Source of the DNA: CBDFHF01 sp965247565
GTDB lineage: Bacteria; Pseudomonadota; Gammaproteobacteria; Methylococcales; Methylomonadaceae
NCBI GenBank assembly: GCA_965247565.1
Contig: CBDFHF010000003.1
Coordinates: forward strand, 310,001 to 374,000
DNA length: 64,000 nucleotides
Direction of reading: 5' to 3'
Position numbers and translations under genes: made by a program. Below, one piece after another: positions 43,884 to 53,538 of the stretch. The notes beneath the pieces were generated by a model, which was given only the letters and a program-made list of their open reading frames with translations, did no database searches and was not told where the DNA came from. The stretch's first letter is position 1. Every line of letters begins with the position of its first letter.

Positions 43884-44621
43884 CTATTTTGAAAGTTGTT
43901 GTTCCACAAATCGATAAAACACCTCAAATTCCGGCTTAAGATTATCGAACAAGGTGGGATAGTCAATATAAAACATCGCCCGTTCACCGTGGTACTCAAT
44001 CACCTCGCCAAGCTGTATAAAGCAAATACCGAAGCGCGCTAAATGCCTTGCCAAGCGAGGTTCCATCATGACAACCGCGTAGTTTAAGCCCTTCGCTATA
44101 GCAATGGCAGCAGAACCAAAATACAACGCCACGGCAATAAAAGGAAAAAAACGTGTTTCTTCTTCACTAAATTGAACAGGTAATGTGACTACTTCATTAA
44201 CGCCGTAAGGGTTGGCGGTTTCTCCAGCTCTGCGCCGAAATGAGGCCAACACCGCAAGGCGAGACATTTCTCCTAAGCAACATCTACCCGTGGCGTATAA
44301 AAAATTTATTTTCTCTGGCCGAACCGAACTCAGACAATACGCTTCGAATGGCAATTGGGCCTGTGCATTATGTGTTGGCGGATTAACTAACCTTACGCAA
44401 CCTGCATAAAGACCTGATTCTTTGTGCTGCACCAGGATATGATCTGAATAGTCATCAAAAACATCAGTTTCACGATCTACCGGACAACTCTGTTCATATT
44501 GCAATTCAGCACAGTAGACATCGTAACGGATTTTATAAACTTGTTTTTTTAGTTCGTCTGTATCCGCATGCAAAACCCGAAAATATTTCTGGAAATGCTG
44601 CGCTAAGCTCAGTTCATTCAT
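43884..44621 (-). CDS. PEP-CTERM/exosortase system-associated N-acyltransferase, second copy
   Basis: A 245-residue member of the same acyltransferase group as the gene at 40981, but clearly diverged. FRVLHADTDELKKQVYKIRYDVYCAELQYE opens the domain, then HILVQHKESGLYAGCVRLV and GEMSRLAVLASFRRR. The two proteins differ over most positions, so they are not a recent duplication. A perfect 11-bp inverted repeat lies 84 bp upstream of its start. The long opposite-strand spacing suggests independent control. Confidence 0.87.
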   Translation of the reverse strand: MNELSLAQHFQKYFRVLHADTDELKKQVYKIRYDVYCAELQYEQSCPVDRETDVFDDYSDHILVQHKESGLYAGCVRLVNPPTHNAQAQLPFEAYCLSSVRPEKINFLYATGRCCLGEMSRLAVLASFRRRAGETANPYGVNEVVTLPVQFSEEETRFFPFIAVALYFGSAAIAIAKGLNYAVVMMEPRLARHLARFGICFIQLGEVIEYHGERAMFYIDYPTLFDNLKPEFEVFYRFVEQQLSK

Positions 44622-44704
44622 TATTTACTCGCTCCAATTTGAGTGGTATTTTCTGGCACAAGGGTTATCTCTTACGCTTAACGTCTTGCTCTAATAAATT
44701 AACA

Positions 44705-44734
44705 AGTCATAAAACAAATCATAGTTTTATGACT
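44705..44734 (-). repeat. 11-bp inverted repeat upstream of acyltransferase
   Basis: AGTCATAAAAC (44705-44715) and GTTTTATGACT (44724-44734). It lies between the end of the flavoprotein gene and the start of the acyltransferase gene. It may be a terminator for the former or an operator for the latter. Confidence 0.55.
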
Positions 44735-44846
44735 GAATGCAAGGCTTCGAACCTTAAGCGACCTATTCCGATACATGTAAGATTACAAACATCCCTGTTT
44801 TAAAGTAGCTGGTATAAAAACTGCGTGACAAGTAGTGACAATAAAC

Positions 44847-46550
44847 CTAGTCGATACCGTATCGCCCTGGTGCAAATATTCCTTGGGGATCTAAAGCTTC
44901 TTTTATTTTTTGGTTTAGAATTTTTAGTTCTGGACAATTTTCATAGAGCTTATTCCAGCCATTAACACCTGCTCGGTAGTGCTGATAACCTAATTGATGC
45001 GATAAGCTTAAAAGAGCTAGATACAATTTTTCAGCTTTATCACAAGCCTCAGAATCTAGTCGATCATAGAATATAAGCATCAAAGGACAAACGCTGCGCG
45101 CATTAAAAATAAATGTGCTCATAAAAAAATCAAATCCATATTGCTCGAACAAAGCCTGGCATTTCTCTGCGAACTCAATGTTCTCTTGTCCTTTAAAAGG
45201 CAATATAGGTACAGACCACAATATGCCCAATTCATCACGACCAATATGAAGATCTTTTTCTGGGCATTTTTTTACAGATCGAAAGTAAGCTCGACGGACT
45301 ACTGACTCTACCGGGATTCCTTCATGCAGATCGACTACAGCCGGAAATAATCTTAATAAAGGCAGCGAAGTACCTAAAACCTTTCTGGAAATCCAGTCAA
45401 CTAAATTTACAAAAGGCTCCGAAGATGATTTTGCGACAAAATCTATTGCTTTTCGGATTTGATTAGCTCGCTTTTGTGAGAATTGATTTATCTGAACACA
45501 AGAGTTTGACTGCTTCAGCTTCGTTTTAACAATCTTTGCTGCCGCTTTAACAATGGGTGTCTGTCCGTACAATCCAAACGAACCGGTCCATGCAGGGATG
45601 TAGTATTTTTCTTTAAGTTTAGCAAACTCAGCTTTACTGATTGTTTGCCTAGGCTCAAAGCCCTCGTCGACTGCCTGAGTCAGCAAAGTCAATATCGACA
45701 TATCATTAGAAAAACGGCCGGACTCATGAATAACGCCATCGAGTATTAACTCCCGAACCGCATCCATACAGCTAGCCAACGCCGCATTATCTTTAATGCT
45801 AAAACTAAATATGTAATAGTCCTCGGGTTTTCGCATTAACCAAATCCCTGCGTGCGTGACTATTCCAAAATTAGATTGACTAAAAAGCCCCTCTACAAAA
45901 GGACCTACACCCCATTTATAAAGATGAGCAGCCCCCTGGGAACCCTGGTTATTTGCAACTCCAGTGTTAATAACACTGCCATCAGCCAAAACAACCTCAT
46001 AACCGCATAAATGAGCATAGTGCTCGCTGTATTTAGTCACCCCTACGCCACGATCGAGAGCGTTACCAATCACACTACCCGTTGGCGGTCCACCAGGTGA
46101 ATCAGTCCAAAGAGCATAATTGTGCTCTTTAAGAAAGGTGTTTAAAGCCTGAAAAGTAACGCCAGGTTGAATAATTGCATAATCCAACTCTGCATCGACG
46201 TGAATGATTTTATTCATCCGGTTTAAAAGTACAACAACTGCATTTTCACTACCACTGGTATTGAGGTATCCCCAGTTTTTGCCGGTACTGTAAACCCAAA
46301 GTTTAATATTGAATTGACCGGCCGTTTTAACCAACACCTGCACCTGATCAGCGGACTCTGGATAGATATAGGCAATAGGCTCTTTGGAGTTGGTAACAGG
46401 ATCTTTATTGAGCAACTCAAAATCCGATCCCGAAGTAATAATTTGATCTTGTTTATAGGTTGCTTTCAATGAATCTAAAAACCCATCAAGGTCGATATTG
46501 AAAGCTAATGGGCTGTTTTGGTTCTCAGCATCTGACATGGCAAATTTCAT
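44847..46550 (-). CDS. FAD-linked oxidase, vanillyl-alcohol oxidase/4-cresol dehydrogenase type
   Basis: A 567-residue flavoprotein. The PCMH-type FAD-binding part is at about residues 55-270 (VYSTGKNWGY; DYAIIQPGVTFQALN; TDSPGGPPTGSVIGNALDRGVG; GLFSQSNFGIVT), and the C-terminal substrate-cap domain ends NQKIKEALDPQGIFAPGRYG. This is the VAO/4-cresol dehydrogenase layout. No export signal is seen. AGGAGGT precedes the ATG at 46550. The substrate is likely a para-substituted phenol or similar alcohol, but this is not readable from the sequence. It is one of three similarly oriented, widely spaced genes that look accessory. Confidence 0.82.
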   Translation of the reverse strand: MKFAMSDAENQNSPLAFNIDLDGFLDSLKATYKQDQIITSGSDFELLNKDPVTNSKEPIAYIYPESADQVQVLVKTAGQFNIKLWVYSTGKNWGYLNTSGSENAVVVLLNRMNKIIHVDAELDYAIIQPGVTFQALNTFLKEHNYALWTDSPGGPPTGSVIGNALDRGVGVTKYSEHYAHLCGYEVVLADGSVINTGVANNQGSQGAAHLYKWGVGPFVEGLFSQSNFGIVTHAGIWLMRKPEDYYIFSFSIKDNAALASCMDAVRELILDGVIHESGRFSNDMSILTLLTQAVDEGFEPRQTISKAEFAKLKEKYYIPAWTGSFGLYGQTPIVKAAAKIVKTKLKQSNSCVQINQFSQKRANQIRKAIDFVAKSSSEPFVNLVDWISRKVLGTSLPLLRLFPAVVDLHEGIPVESVVRRAYFRSVKKCPEKDLHIGRDELGILWSVPILPFKGQENIEFAEKCQALFEQYGFDFFMSTFIFNARSVCPLMLIFYDRLDSEACDKAEKLYLALLSLSHQLGYQHYRAGVNGWNKLYENCPELKILNQKIKEALDPQGIFAPGRYGID

Positions 46551-46893
46551 TCTTACCTCCTATTTGTTTGATTCAGTTGCTGACTTAGTGCCCGAAGACC
46601 TTAACTTTGAACTGATTTAAGGATAGTTATTTTTTTGTAGGTCGCAAACAATTGCTGAACCTGTTAGTGGAAAGGGTTAAGTAAATCACAATTTATAAAC
46701 CCAAATTATTGATATCTATATTTTTTATCTGCCCACGGTAAAACATTAGGCTTTATTTTTACTTAAACTCTCACACCTTGCACTGATGTAGAATCGCCTT
46801 GTTCATTTATAAAAATTGGGAAATTTATCTTTAGGCACCCCGGTGAGAATATTCAGTTTTTTTGAACCGACCAATGTGGCTGGTATAGAAAAA
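46551..46893. other. Intergenic stretch upstream of the flavoprotein gene
   Basis: AT-rich, with no gene. It should hold the flavoprotein promoter and the 3' end of the hotdog gene transcript; no clear terminator is seen. Confidence 0.35.
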
Positions 46894-47811
46894 CTATCTA
46901 CCTGAGAACAATATACTGTCCAAAATGAGCTGTAATGGTGTTAAAGCGATAATCGCTCTAAAGAGGATAAGATTTCCATCAATCAGACCGAAACACTCGC
47001 AGGTGTAGGGATCACCATCAATCTCTTTTACAAGTATATGCAAGCAACTATTACTTTTTAGCATTGCTAAGTGGTAACGATCGACCGAAATTTTGTGGGA
47101 GGTATAAACCATGGGCGCTTTTTTAAAGTCGTGCTTTTCGAGCCAAGCTTTTTCCAACAATGCACAAGAAATATAGCCGCAGGGGAAAATTTCAGGGAAA
47201 ATTGTTTTCTCTTCTAAATCGTCAAAATATTTGAGTTGATCGACAAGAGAACCACACAAAAAATTTTTACCGTTACTAACGTTCATGAACTTGCGTTTCA
47301 AAAAGTAACCGGATTCAGATAATACAGTTCGGTCAGCACAGCGTCTTAGATCTTCCCAATTTCCAAAGTCAGCATCAGGCAGAAAAAGGGCCAATTGAGA
47401 CTCCTTTTTGTAGCCTGTTAGAGCTAAAGCCCCGTTTGCTTTAACGACAACCCGGTTACTCAGCACCGTGGAAATATCATCTGTTTTAATTTGCGATTTC
47501 TTTATATCAATTTCTAAAACATCGCCTGGTTTCACCACATTTGCAAACGTGAACTGATAATTGCTGAACCGAAGTTGATTTTTTTTTATCCCTATGTCTT
47601 CATTATTATCATTTCGGTACTGCTTAATTTGCGCTTCAATTAAAGACTCCAGCTGAAATCCCAATACGATTGGGCCAGCAAATGGATTACTCTCTATTAG
47701 CTGCCACTTGACCGGCTCGTGGAATAAATTGAAATCATCCGTTGCATTGCGAGCCACATCAATATGGATCTGATCAAAAACATACGCTGAGTTATTAATA
47801 TTCATCACCAA
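46894..47811 (-). CDS. Hotdog-fold (MaoC-like) protein, unassigned
   Basis: A 305-residue soluble protein. The first half (residues 10-140) resembles a MaoC-like hotdog dehydratase: DVARNATDDFNLFHEP parallels the DFNPIH catalytic segment, followed by FAGPIVLGFQLESLIEAQI. The second half reads as another, more diverged hotdog unit (VYTSHKISVDRYHLAML; CLHILVKEID). The canonical catalytic Asp and His appear in altered form (FNLFH), so activity is uncertain. It may act on an acyl-CoA/ACP or only bind a ligand. Confidence 0.6.
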   Translation of the reverse strand: MVMNINNSAYVFDQIHIDVARNATDDFNLFHEPVKWQLIESNPFAGPIVLGFQLESLIEAQIKQYRNDNNEDIGIKKNQLRFSNYQFTFANVVKPGDVLEIDIKKSQIKTDDISTVLSNRVVVKANGALALTGYKKESQLALFLPDADFGNWEDLRRCADRTVLSESGYFLKRKFMNVSNGKNFLCGSLVDQLKYFDDLEEKTIFPEIFPCGYISCALLEKAWLEKHDFKKAPMVYTSHKISVDRYHLAMLKSNSCLHILVKEIDGDPYTCECFGLIDGNLILFRAIIALTPLQLILDSILFSGR

Positions 47812-48120
47812 CTGGGCTATAACGATTAAATGATAAAACTAACCTTTCGGCATGTTTTTTAGTTTTACCACCAATAATAGTAGAAATCCGACATTTTTCA
47901 GGAATTAAAGAATTTAACTCTTTATCAAGACAAAAGCCTCAACCAACTTTGAAATAGACGCTAATCTCTGGTGTGATCACAAGACTTTGACCAGTAACAT
48001 TTTTAACACAAAATGTTACCCCCTAGCCTTCTATCGATAACAGATTTAGAGCATCTGGAATTTCATCGTTGAGCTGAGGCCTAAAGGAATGAGGCGCAGA
48101 GCCGCTGCTATGGGAGCGCT
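47812..48120. other. Intergenic stretch with hairpin
   Basis: It contains the inverted repeat GTAACATTTT (47994-48003)...AAAATGTTAC (48010-48019), downstream of the esterase-like gene on the minus strand; a possible terminator without a T tract. No gene found. Confidence 0.4.
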
Positions 48121-49467
48121 TTAAAAAGGCCTCCCACAACTATCACTCTCGCAGGATACGCTTTTCCAACTTTTAGTTGTTTTAGCAGTGAATTGTTTTA
48201 ACCAGTCGGTAAACAATAAGTTCTGAGCACTGGATTCGGCATAAAAAGCGTTCTTTTCCACGGAAAACTCATTAGTCAATGCTATATGCTCAATACCTTT
48301 ACCTATGTAATATCTAAAGTTGGCAGAGTCAATTTGATTAAGATTGGCAACCGTTTGATTGTTCCAGTATAAAAAGGATTCTGCAGCCGGTATTTCTGTC
48401 CATGGCAAACCGGCAACATTACTATCTCCGCTGCTTTTCATTACACTGTAAAAGAGCACCTGAACAGCGTCCCAAGCCCTTGTATATTCAGCAATCCGAG
48501 TTTTAGGGTAGGCGTTAGCTAAATCTTGAATAACTTTTACGTTAAAATTTGTCGCATTAAAATTGCCAAACTGCTCGAAGCCCGGAACTTGCTTCGGCCA
48601 AGTATTTTCGGCGTTCCAACTGCCACCTTCAACCAATACTTTGTCAACAAAACGTTGATCCATAACAGCTGTGCCTGAGTCAGCTAGTAAATATGTTCGA
48701 GTTTTTGTAGGGAATAAGCTTCGCAGATAAGGAAAGTTCAATTTAGCGCCATATGAACCCGCACTGGAACCAGTAACCAAAAGCTGCTCTACTTTCGTTT
48801 TTTTGTTTAACTGCTTAGATACACTCTTTTTGGATTTCGAGCCGTTTCCGTTTGAAATCACAATTTTTCTCTTTTTTCCGTCGCTTTCATTTTTTATCCA
48901 CTCACGCACAGCCATCATATTATCAAAGCCCCGATGCTGAACTAAAACAGGCGCATTAACCTGCCCAGTTAAAACCCCGTCCACGTCAGCATAAACTTGA
49001 TCTTTTGAACCAATATGCACATCACCTGTGCAGTAAGGAATGAAAACCATACTCCAATCTTTAAACGGATTTTGAGCATTGTTTGTATCAAAAAGCCCGC
49101 CTGCTTTTTCTGGTAAGTTATATTCTGAGTCGAGTATCGGGTTATATGTCGGACGCGAACCCAGTTTTAATGAGGACACGCAAGTCTTGTCATCCCAACA
49201 TGCACCGCCCTCATTGAAAAAAACTAGAAGCCGGTCTTTCTTTCCAGGTTTAAAGTAAAAATGAAAATTAGATTGTGCAGGCGATGTATAACTAAAAGCA
49301 CATGCCGGGTGTATGGTGCGATCACCAGCAAACTTATCTGAAATGGTCATTTCGTTGGCAACATCAATCTTTTGCCAAGGTTCATCATTATTTTGGTCCG
49401 CAGCTACCAACGAAGGCAGGGTAACCAAAGGGATTAATTTTACGTAAAAAGCCAAATTTAATTTCAT
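48121..49467 (-). CDS. Secreted pectinacetylesterase-family hydrolase
   Basis: A 448-residue exported serine hydrolase. The signal peptide ends SLVAA. Conserved PAE family segments are FFNEGGACWDDKTC (about 82-95), FIPYCTGDVHIG (about 140-151) and the nucleophile elbow VTGSSAGSYGA (about 232-242) with Ser in GxSxG form. Later, conserved Asp and His appear near TYLLADSG and KGIEHIAL. PAE-family proteins remove acetyl groups from polysaccharides, and bacterial members are of mostly unproven substrate. A Lys/Ser-rich insertion (residues 205-228) precedes the elbow. Eight or so cysteines suggest disulfides. Confidence 0.8.
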   Translation of the reverse strand: MKLNLAFYVKLIPLVTLPSLVAADQNNDEPWQKIDVANEMTISDKFAGDRTIHPACAFSYTSPAQSNFHFYFKPGKKDRLLVFFNEGGACWDDKTCVSSLKLGSRPTYNPILDSEYNLPEKAGGLFDTNNAQNPFKDWSMVFIPYCTGDVHIGSKDQVYADVDGVLTGQVNAPVLVQHRGFDNMMAVREWIKNESDGKKRKIVISNGNGSKSKKSVSKQLNKKTKVEQLLVTGSSAGSYGAKLNFPYLRSLFPTKTRTYLLADSGTAVMDQRFVDKVLVEGGSWNAENTWPKQVPGFEQFGNFNATNFNVKVIQDLANAYPKTRIAEYTRAWDAVQVLFYSVMKSSGDSNVAGLPWTEIPAAESFLYWNNQTVANLNQIDSANFRYYIGKGIEHIALTNEFSVEKNAFYAESSAQNLLFTDWLKQFTAKTTKSWKSVSCESDSCGRPF

Positions 49468-49853
49468 TACAGTGTGGTCCTATGTAGTTTTGCAAGCAGA
49501 GTTTTAAAGTTAACTTAAGAGAAGCTTAAATTAAGGGTTGGCAGCGCGAAGTATATCTTATCGCTTAAAAATTATCTAGCGTGAATCCAGAGGATTTAGT
49601 ATTTTTTTAATTAATGTACTTAGAGAAAATTTAGTGATGATTTGAGCCAAGCTCCGATAAAGCTTAAATTGTTTTAAGATTTGACGTTTATTCAAAGAAA
49701 CCACACAGTCCATTTATTCATACGGCCTCATGAAGCGCCAATTTCCGTTCGACTTCCCAGGGAACGCAACGATAACCCGCCCTTAACGAGGAAGAAGGGT
49801 ATGGCAGGGTCAAGCAATAAATTTACAAAACTTAAGCCACTTAACTACTACGA
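49468..49853. other. Intergenic stretch before mfd
   Basis: No gene or clear terminator recognised. Contains the promoter of the PAE-like gene near 49470-49600 (minus strand). Confidence 0.35.
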
Positions 49854-52800
49854 CTAAGAAGCAAGCTTATCCAGTAGATCATTGATGAATATCAGTTTTT
49901 GATCCGTATCGGCAAAGGGCTTGATAAACTTAAGCTTATCGGCGCCATCAAATTTGTAGCAGTGTGATTGGGTTTGGATCAGGTTAATCAACTGTTCGGT
50001 ATTAATTTTTGGCGTATTGGTAAAAACGATGCGACCACCGTTAGCATTGGCATCCAATTTTTTTATTCCCAACTTCTCGGCTTGTTGTTTCAGCTCTGCA
50101 ACACTGAACAAGGTTTTAACCTGCTCTGGCAACAAACCAAAGCGGTCAATCATTTCTATTTGCAGTTCGCGTAATTCTGCAGAGGATTCGGCACTGGAAA
50201 TCCTTTTATAAAGCACTAGGCGAGCATGAATGTCCGGTAGATAATCTTCGGGAATTAAGGCGGCGGCTTGCAAGTCTACCTCTGCACCTCTATCCATTGG
50301 CGTATCCAGTTCTGGTTGATTGCCGGATTTTAAAGCGTTAACGGCTCGTTCCAGCAGTTCCGTATATAAAGTAAAGCCGATTTCTTGAATTTGCCCGCTT
50401 TGGTCGTCACCCAACAACTCCCCTGCTCCGCGAATTTCCATATCATGCGAGGACAACATAAAGCCCGCACCTAAATCTCCAGAAGCGCTAATTGCCTCAA
50501 GTCGCTTAACGGCATCGGCACTCATCAAAGCTTTTGGCGGCACAACTAAGTAGGCATAAGCCCGGTGGTGCGAGCGACCGACTCGTCCGCGCAACTGGTG
50601 TAATTGCGCTAATCCCAGCTTATCGGCCCGGTTGATGATGATGGTGTTGGCGCTGGGAATATCGATGCCGCTTTCGATAATGGTCGTACTCAGTAACACA
50701 TTAAAACGCTGATGATAAAAATCCAACATAATACGTTCTAGCTCGCGCTCAGGCATTTGACCATGAGCAATTTCAATGCGGGCCTCTGGAACCAGAGCTT
50801 GCAGTTCGCGGGACATTTTTTCCATAGACTTGACGTCATTATGCAAAAAGAACACCTGACCACCGCGTTTTATTTCTCGCAGACAAGCCTCTTGAATTTG
50901 CGCATCTATCCATTCACTAATGAAGGTTTTAACCGCATGTCGATTGGGCGGCGGACTAGCAATAATGGAAATATCGCGCAAACCGGACATGGCCATATTG
51001 AGAGTACGGGGAATAGGTGTGGCAGTGAGGGTGAGCATATCCAACTCATGGCGCAGCTTTTTGAAATGTTCTTTTTGGGTCACGCCAAAGCGATGCTCTT
51101 CATCAATTACCACTAAACCTAAGGCTTTGTAACGCAGCTCTTTAGATAATAGCTTGTGAGTACCGATAATAATGTCAACCTTACCCAACTCCAAATCTTC
51201 AGCGATTTGTTTTTGCTGTTTAGGCGAAACAAAACGCGACATCACTTCAATGCGAAACGGCCAATCTGCAAACCGATCACGAAAATTTTGATAATGTTGC
51301 TGCGCCAGTAATGTAGTAGGAACCAGAACGGCAACCTGCTTGCCGCTTTGCACAGCTATAAAAGCAGCACGCATCGATACTTCGGTTTTACCAAAACCAA
51401 CATCACCACAAATCACCCTATCCATAGGCTGCGGCTTAGCCATATCTTCCAAAATCATCTCGATAGCTGTTTGTTGATCGGGGGTTTCTTCAAACGGGAA
51501 GGCGTCTGCAAAAGCTGTATATTCAGTGTTTTCTATGGCAAACGCATGACCTTTTTTGACAGCGCGCTTAGCATGAATTTCAAGCAATTCTGCGGCCACG
51601 TCGCGAATGCGTTCAATAGCTTTTTTCTTGGCTTTACTCCATTGATCGCCTCCTAATTTATGCAAGGGCGCAGTATCCGGACTCATTCCAGTGTACCGAC
51701 CAATTACATGTAGCGACGAAACTGGAACGTATAACTTATCGTTATTAGCGTATTCCAAAGTTAAAAATTCAGCAGCAATGCCGCCAATTTCCAGCGTTTG
51801 CAAGCCCAAATAGCGACCGACACCATGCTCCTGATGCACCACTGGTGAGCCAATGGTTAACTCATTTAAATTATTGACAATATTTTCGAGCTCTTTCGCG
51901 CCGGACTTTCGGCGTCTGCGCCGTTGTTGAACTTTTTCTCCGGATAATTGGCTTTCGGTAATAATGGCAATCGCAGGATTATCTAGCCATAACCCGTGAT
52001 CCATAGGAGCAACTAAAATGCATGGAGACAACTCAGATGCTAAAAACGAGTCCCAGTTGTCTACGGGTTTAACACGAATTTTAAATTGTTTTAATCGGTC
52101 AATTAAACCCTCTCTGCGACCTGCCGACTCAGCCACAAACAAAATTTTACCGGCAAAATTATCCATGAATTGCCGAAGCGCTTGGGCAGGTTCCGGTAAT
52201 TTGCTGTCGATGGTCAAGTTAGGTAATGCGTGGCATTGGAAACTAACCGCAGTTTCGTCGTTTTGATCGTTGAGCGTAATTTTGGCAAAGGTTGATGTAT
52301 GTTGCGTCAGCTCATCTGCCGATAAAAAAAGCAGCTTGGGTTCTAGCAGTGGTCTATCCACGTCGTACTTGCGTTGTTGAAAGCGTTCTTCAGCCTCGAC
52401 AGAAAACGCTTTAGCATTCGCTTCAAAAGTTGCGGTAGTAACAAAAATGGCAGAACTAGGCAGGTAATCAAACAGCGCAGCGGTTTGGTCTACAAACAGT
52501 GGCAGGTAATATTCGATGCCGCCGGGAGTTATTCCCTTGCTAACATCGACATACAACACGTTTTTTGATGAAACTTCAGGGAAATAATCACGAAAAGCTT
52601 GCCTAAAATGTTTAATCGACTGGTCAGTCAAAGGAAACTCTCTAGCCGGAAACAACTGGATTTTCTCTATTTTTTCTAAGGAGCGCTGAGTTTCCGGGTC
52701 AAAGGTACGGATTGATTCAATTTCTTCATCAAATAACTCAATTCGAAATGGTACTTTGCTACCCATCGGAAACAAATCCACAATGGAACCGCGCACCGCG

Positions 52801-53297
52801 AATTCCGCATGTTGATAGACCTGCGACACACATTGATAACCGACACTTTCCAGCTTAAGCCGATTTAATTCCAAATTAAAATCATCGCCTACTTTAACGG
52901 CAAAGCTATTAGCCAAAACGTGCTCGCGCGGCGCCAACCTGTGCATTAAGGTCGCTACGGATACGACTAACGCGCCACGTTTTACCTGCGGTAATAGTGC
53001 CAAGGTTTTTAAGCGCTCAGAAATAATTTCCGGCAACGGTGAGAATACATCGTAAGGCAAGGTCTCCCAGTCTGGGAAATGCAAAATGGGGTATTCGTTC
53101 TGTAAGAAGAACGCCAACTCATGCTCTAAACGCAAGGCAGTTTGATTATCCGGCGTAACAATCACAAACAAACGATTTTCGTTTTTTATAGCGGATGCTA
53201 ACAGCAGCGAATCACCGCAGCCGTTTAACCCAGCCCAAACAACTGACTGTTCCTTACCTTGTGGAATGGGTGGCGAAGTGATTAAATTTTTAGCCAT
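49854..53297 (-). CDS. mfd: Transcription-repair coupling factor Mfd
   Basis: A 1147-residue ATP-dependent translocase that removes stalled RNA polymerase and recruits UvrA. The order is as expected: UvrB-homology region (FPDWETLPYD; PEIISERLKTL), RNAP-interacting domain (GSPVVHQEHGVGRYLGL), then helicase motifs with Walker A ICGDVGFGKTEV near 630 and DEEH in VVIDEEHRFGV near 731. TATPIPRTLNMA and QLRGRVGRS follow, then the C-terminal TRCF domain. The length is normal. It is transcribed alone on the minus strand. Confidence 0.97.
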   Translation of the reverse strand: MAKNLITSPPIPQGKEQSVVWAGLNGCGDSLLLASAIKNENRLFVIVTPDNQTALRLEHELAFFLQNEYPILHFPDWETLPYDVFSPLPEIISERLKTLALLPQVKRGALVVSVATLMHRLAPREHVLANSFAVKVGDDFNLELNRLKLESVGYQCVSQVYQHAEFAVRGSIVDLFPMGSKVPFRIELFDEEIESIRTFDPETQRSLEKIEKIQLFPAREFPLTDQSIKHFRQAFRDYFPEVSSKNVLYVDVSKGITPGGIEYYLPLFVDQTAALFDYLPSSAIFVTTATFEANAKAFSVEAEERFQQRKYDVDRPLLEPKLLFLSADELTQHTSTFAKITLNDQNDETAVSFQCHALPNLTIDSKLPEPAQALRQFMDNFAGKILFVAESAGRREGLIDRLKQFKIRVKPVDNWDSFLASELSPCILVAPMDHGLWLDNPAIAIITESQLSGEKVQQRRRRRKSGAKELENIVNNLNELTIGSPVVHQEHGVGRYLGLQTLEIGGIAAEFLTLEYANNDKLYVPVSSLHVIGRYTGMSPDTAPLHKLGGDQWSKAKKKAIERIRDVAAELLEIHAKRAVKKGHAFAIENTEYTAFADAFPFEETPDQQTAIEMILEDMAKPQPMDRVICGDVGFGKTEVSMRAAFIAVQSGKQVAVLVPTTLLAQQHYQNFRDRFADWPFRIEVMSRFVSPKQQKQIAEDLELGKVDIIIGTHKLLSKELRYKALGLVVIDEEHRFGVTQKEHFKKLRHELDMLTLTATPIPRTLNMAMSGLRDISIIASPPPNRHAVKTFISEWIDAQIQEACLREIKRGGQVFFLHNDVKSMEKMSRELQALVPEARIEIAHGQMPERELERIMLDFYHQRFNVLLSTTIIESGIDIPSANTIIINRADKLGLAQLHQLRGRVGRSHHRAYAYLVVPPKALMSADAVKRLEAISASGDLGAGFMLSSHDMEIRGAGELLGDDQSGQIQEIGFTLYTELLERAVNALKSGNQPELDTPMDRGAEVDLQAAALIPEDYLPDIHARLVLYKRISSAESSAELRELQIEMIDRFGLLPEQVKTLFSVAELKQQAEKLGIKKLDANANGGRIVFTNTPKINTEQLINLIQTQSHCYKFDGADKLKFIKPFADTDQKLIFINDLLDKLAS

Positions 53298-53538
53298 TGC
53301 GTGGTAGCAGTTTGTAAATGTTAAATTGATGGGGCGAATTGCGCGCAGCTATCACCTGGAAATCAAGGGTTACCTGTCAAATATGGCTGTTGATTATATC
53401 CCATTAACTTTGTTTAAATCTGGTGTATTATCTTTTGCGACGGGCAGCGCTTTGCTTTTGTTGCCAAATATTAAAGAGTTTAAATAACAAACTTACCGCC
53501 AAAACTAACCAATTTCTAATTACAAATAGGGGATCGAT

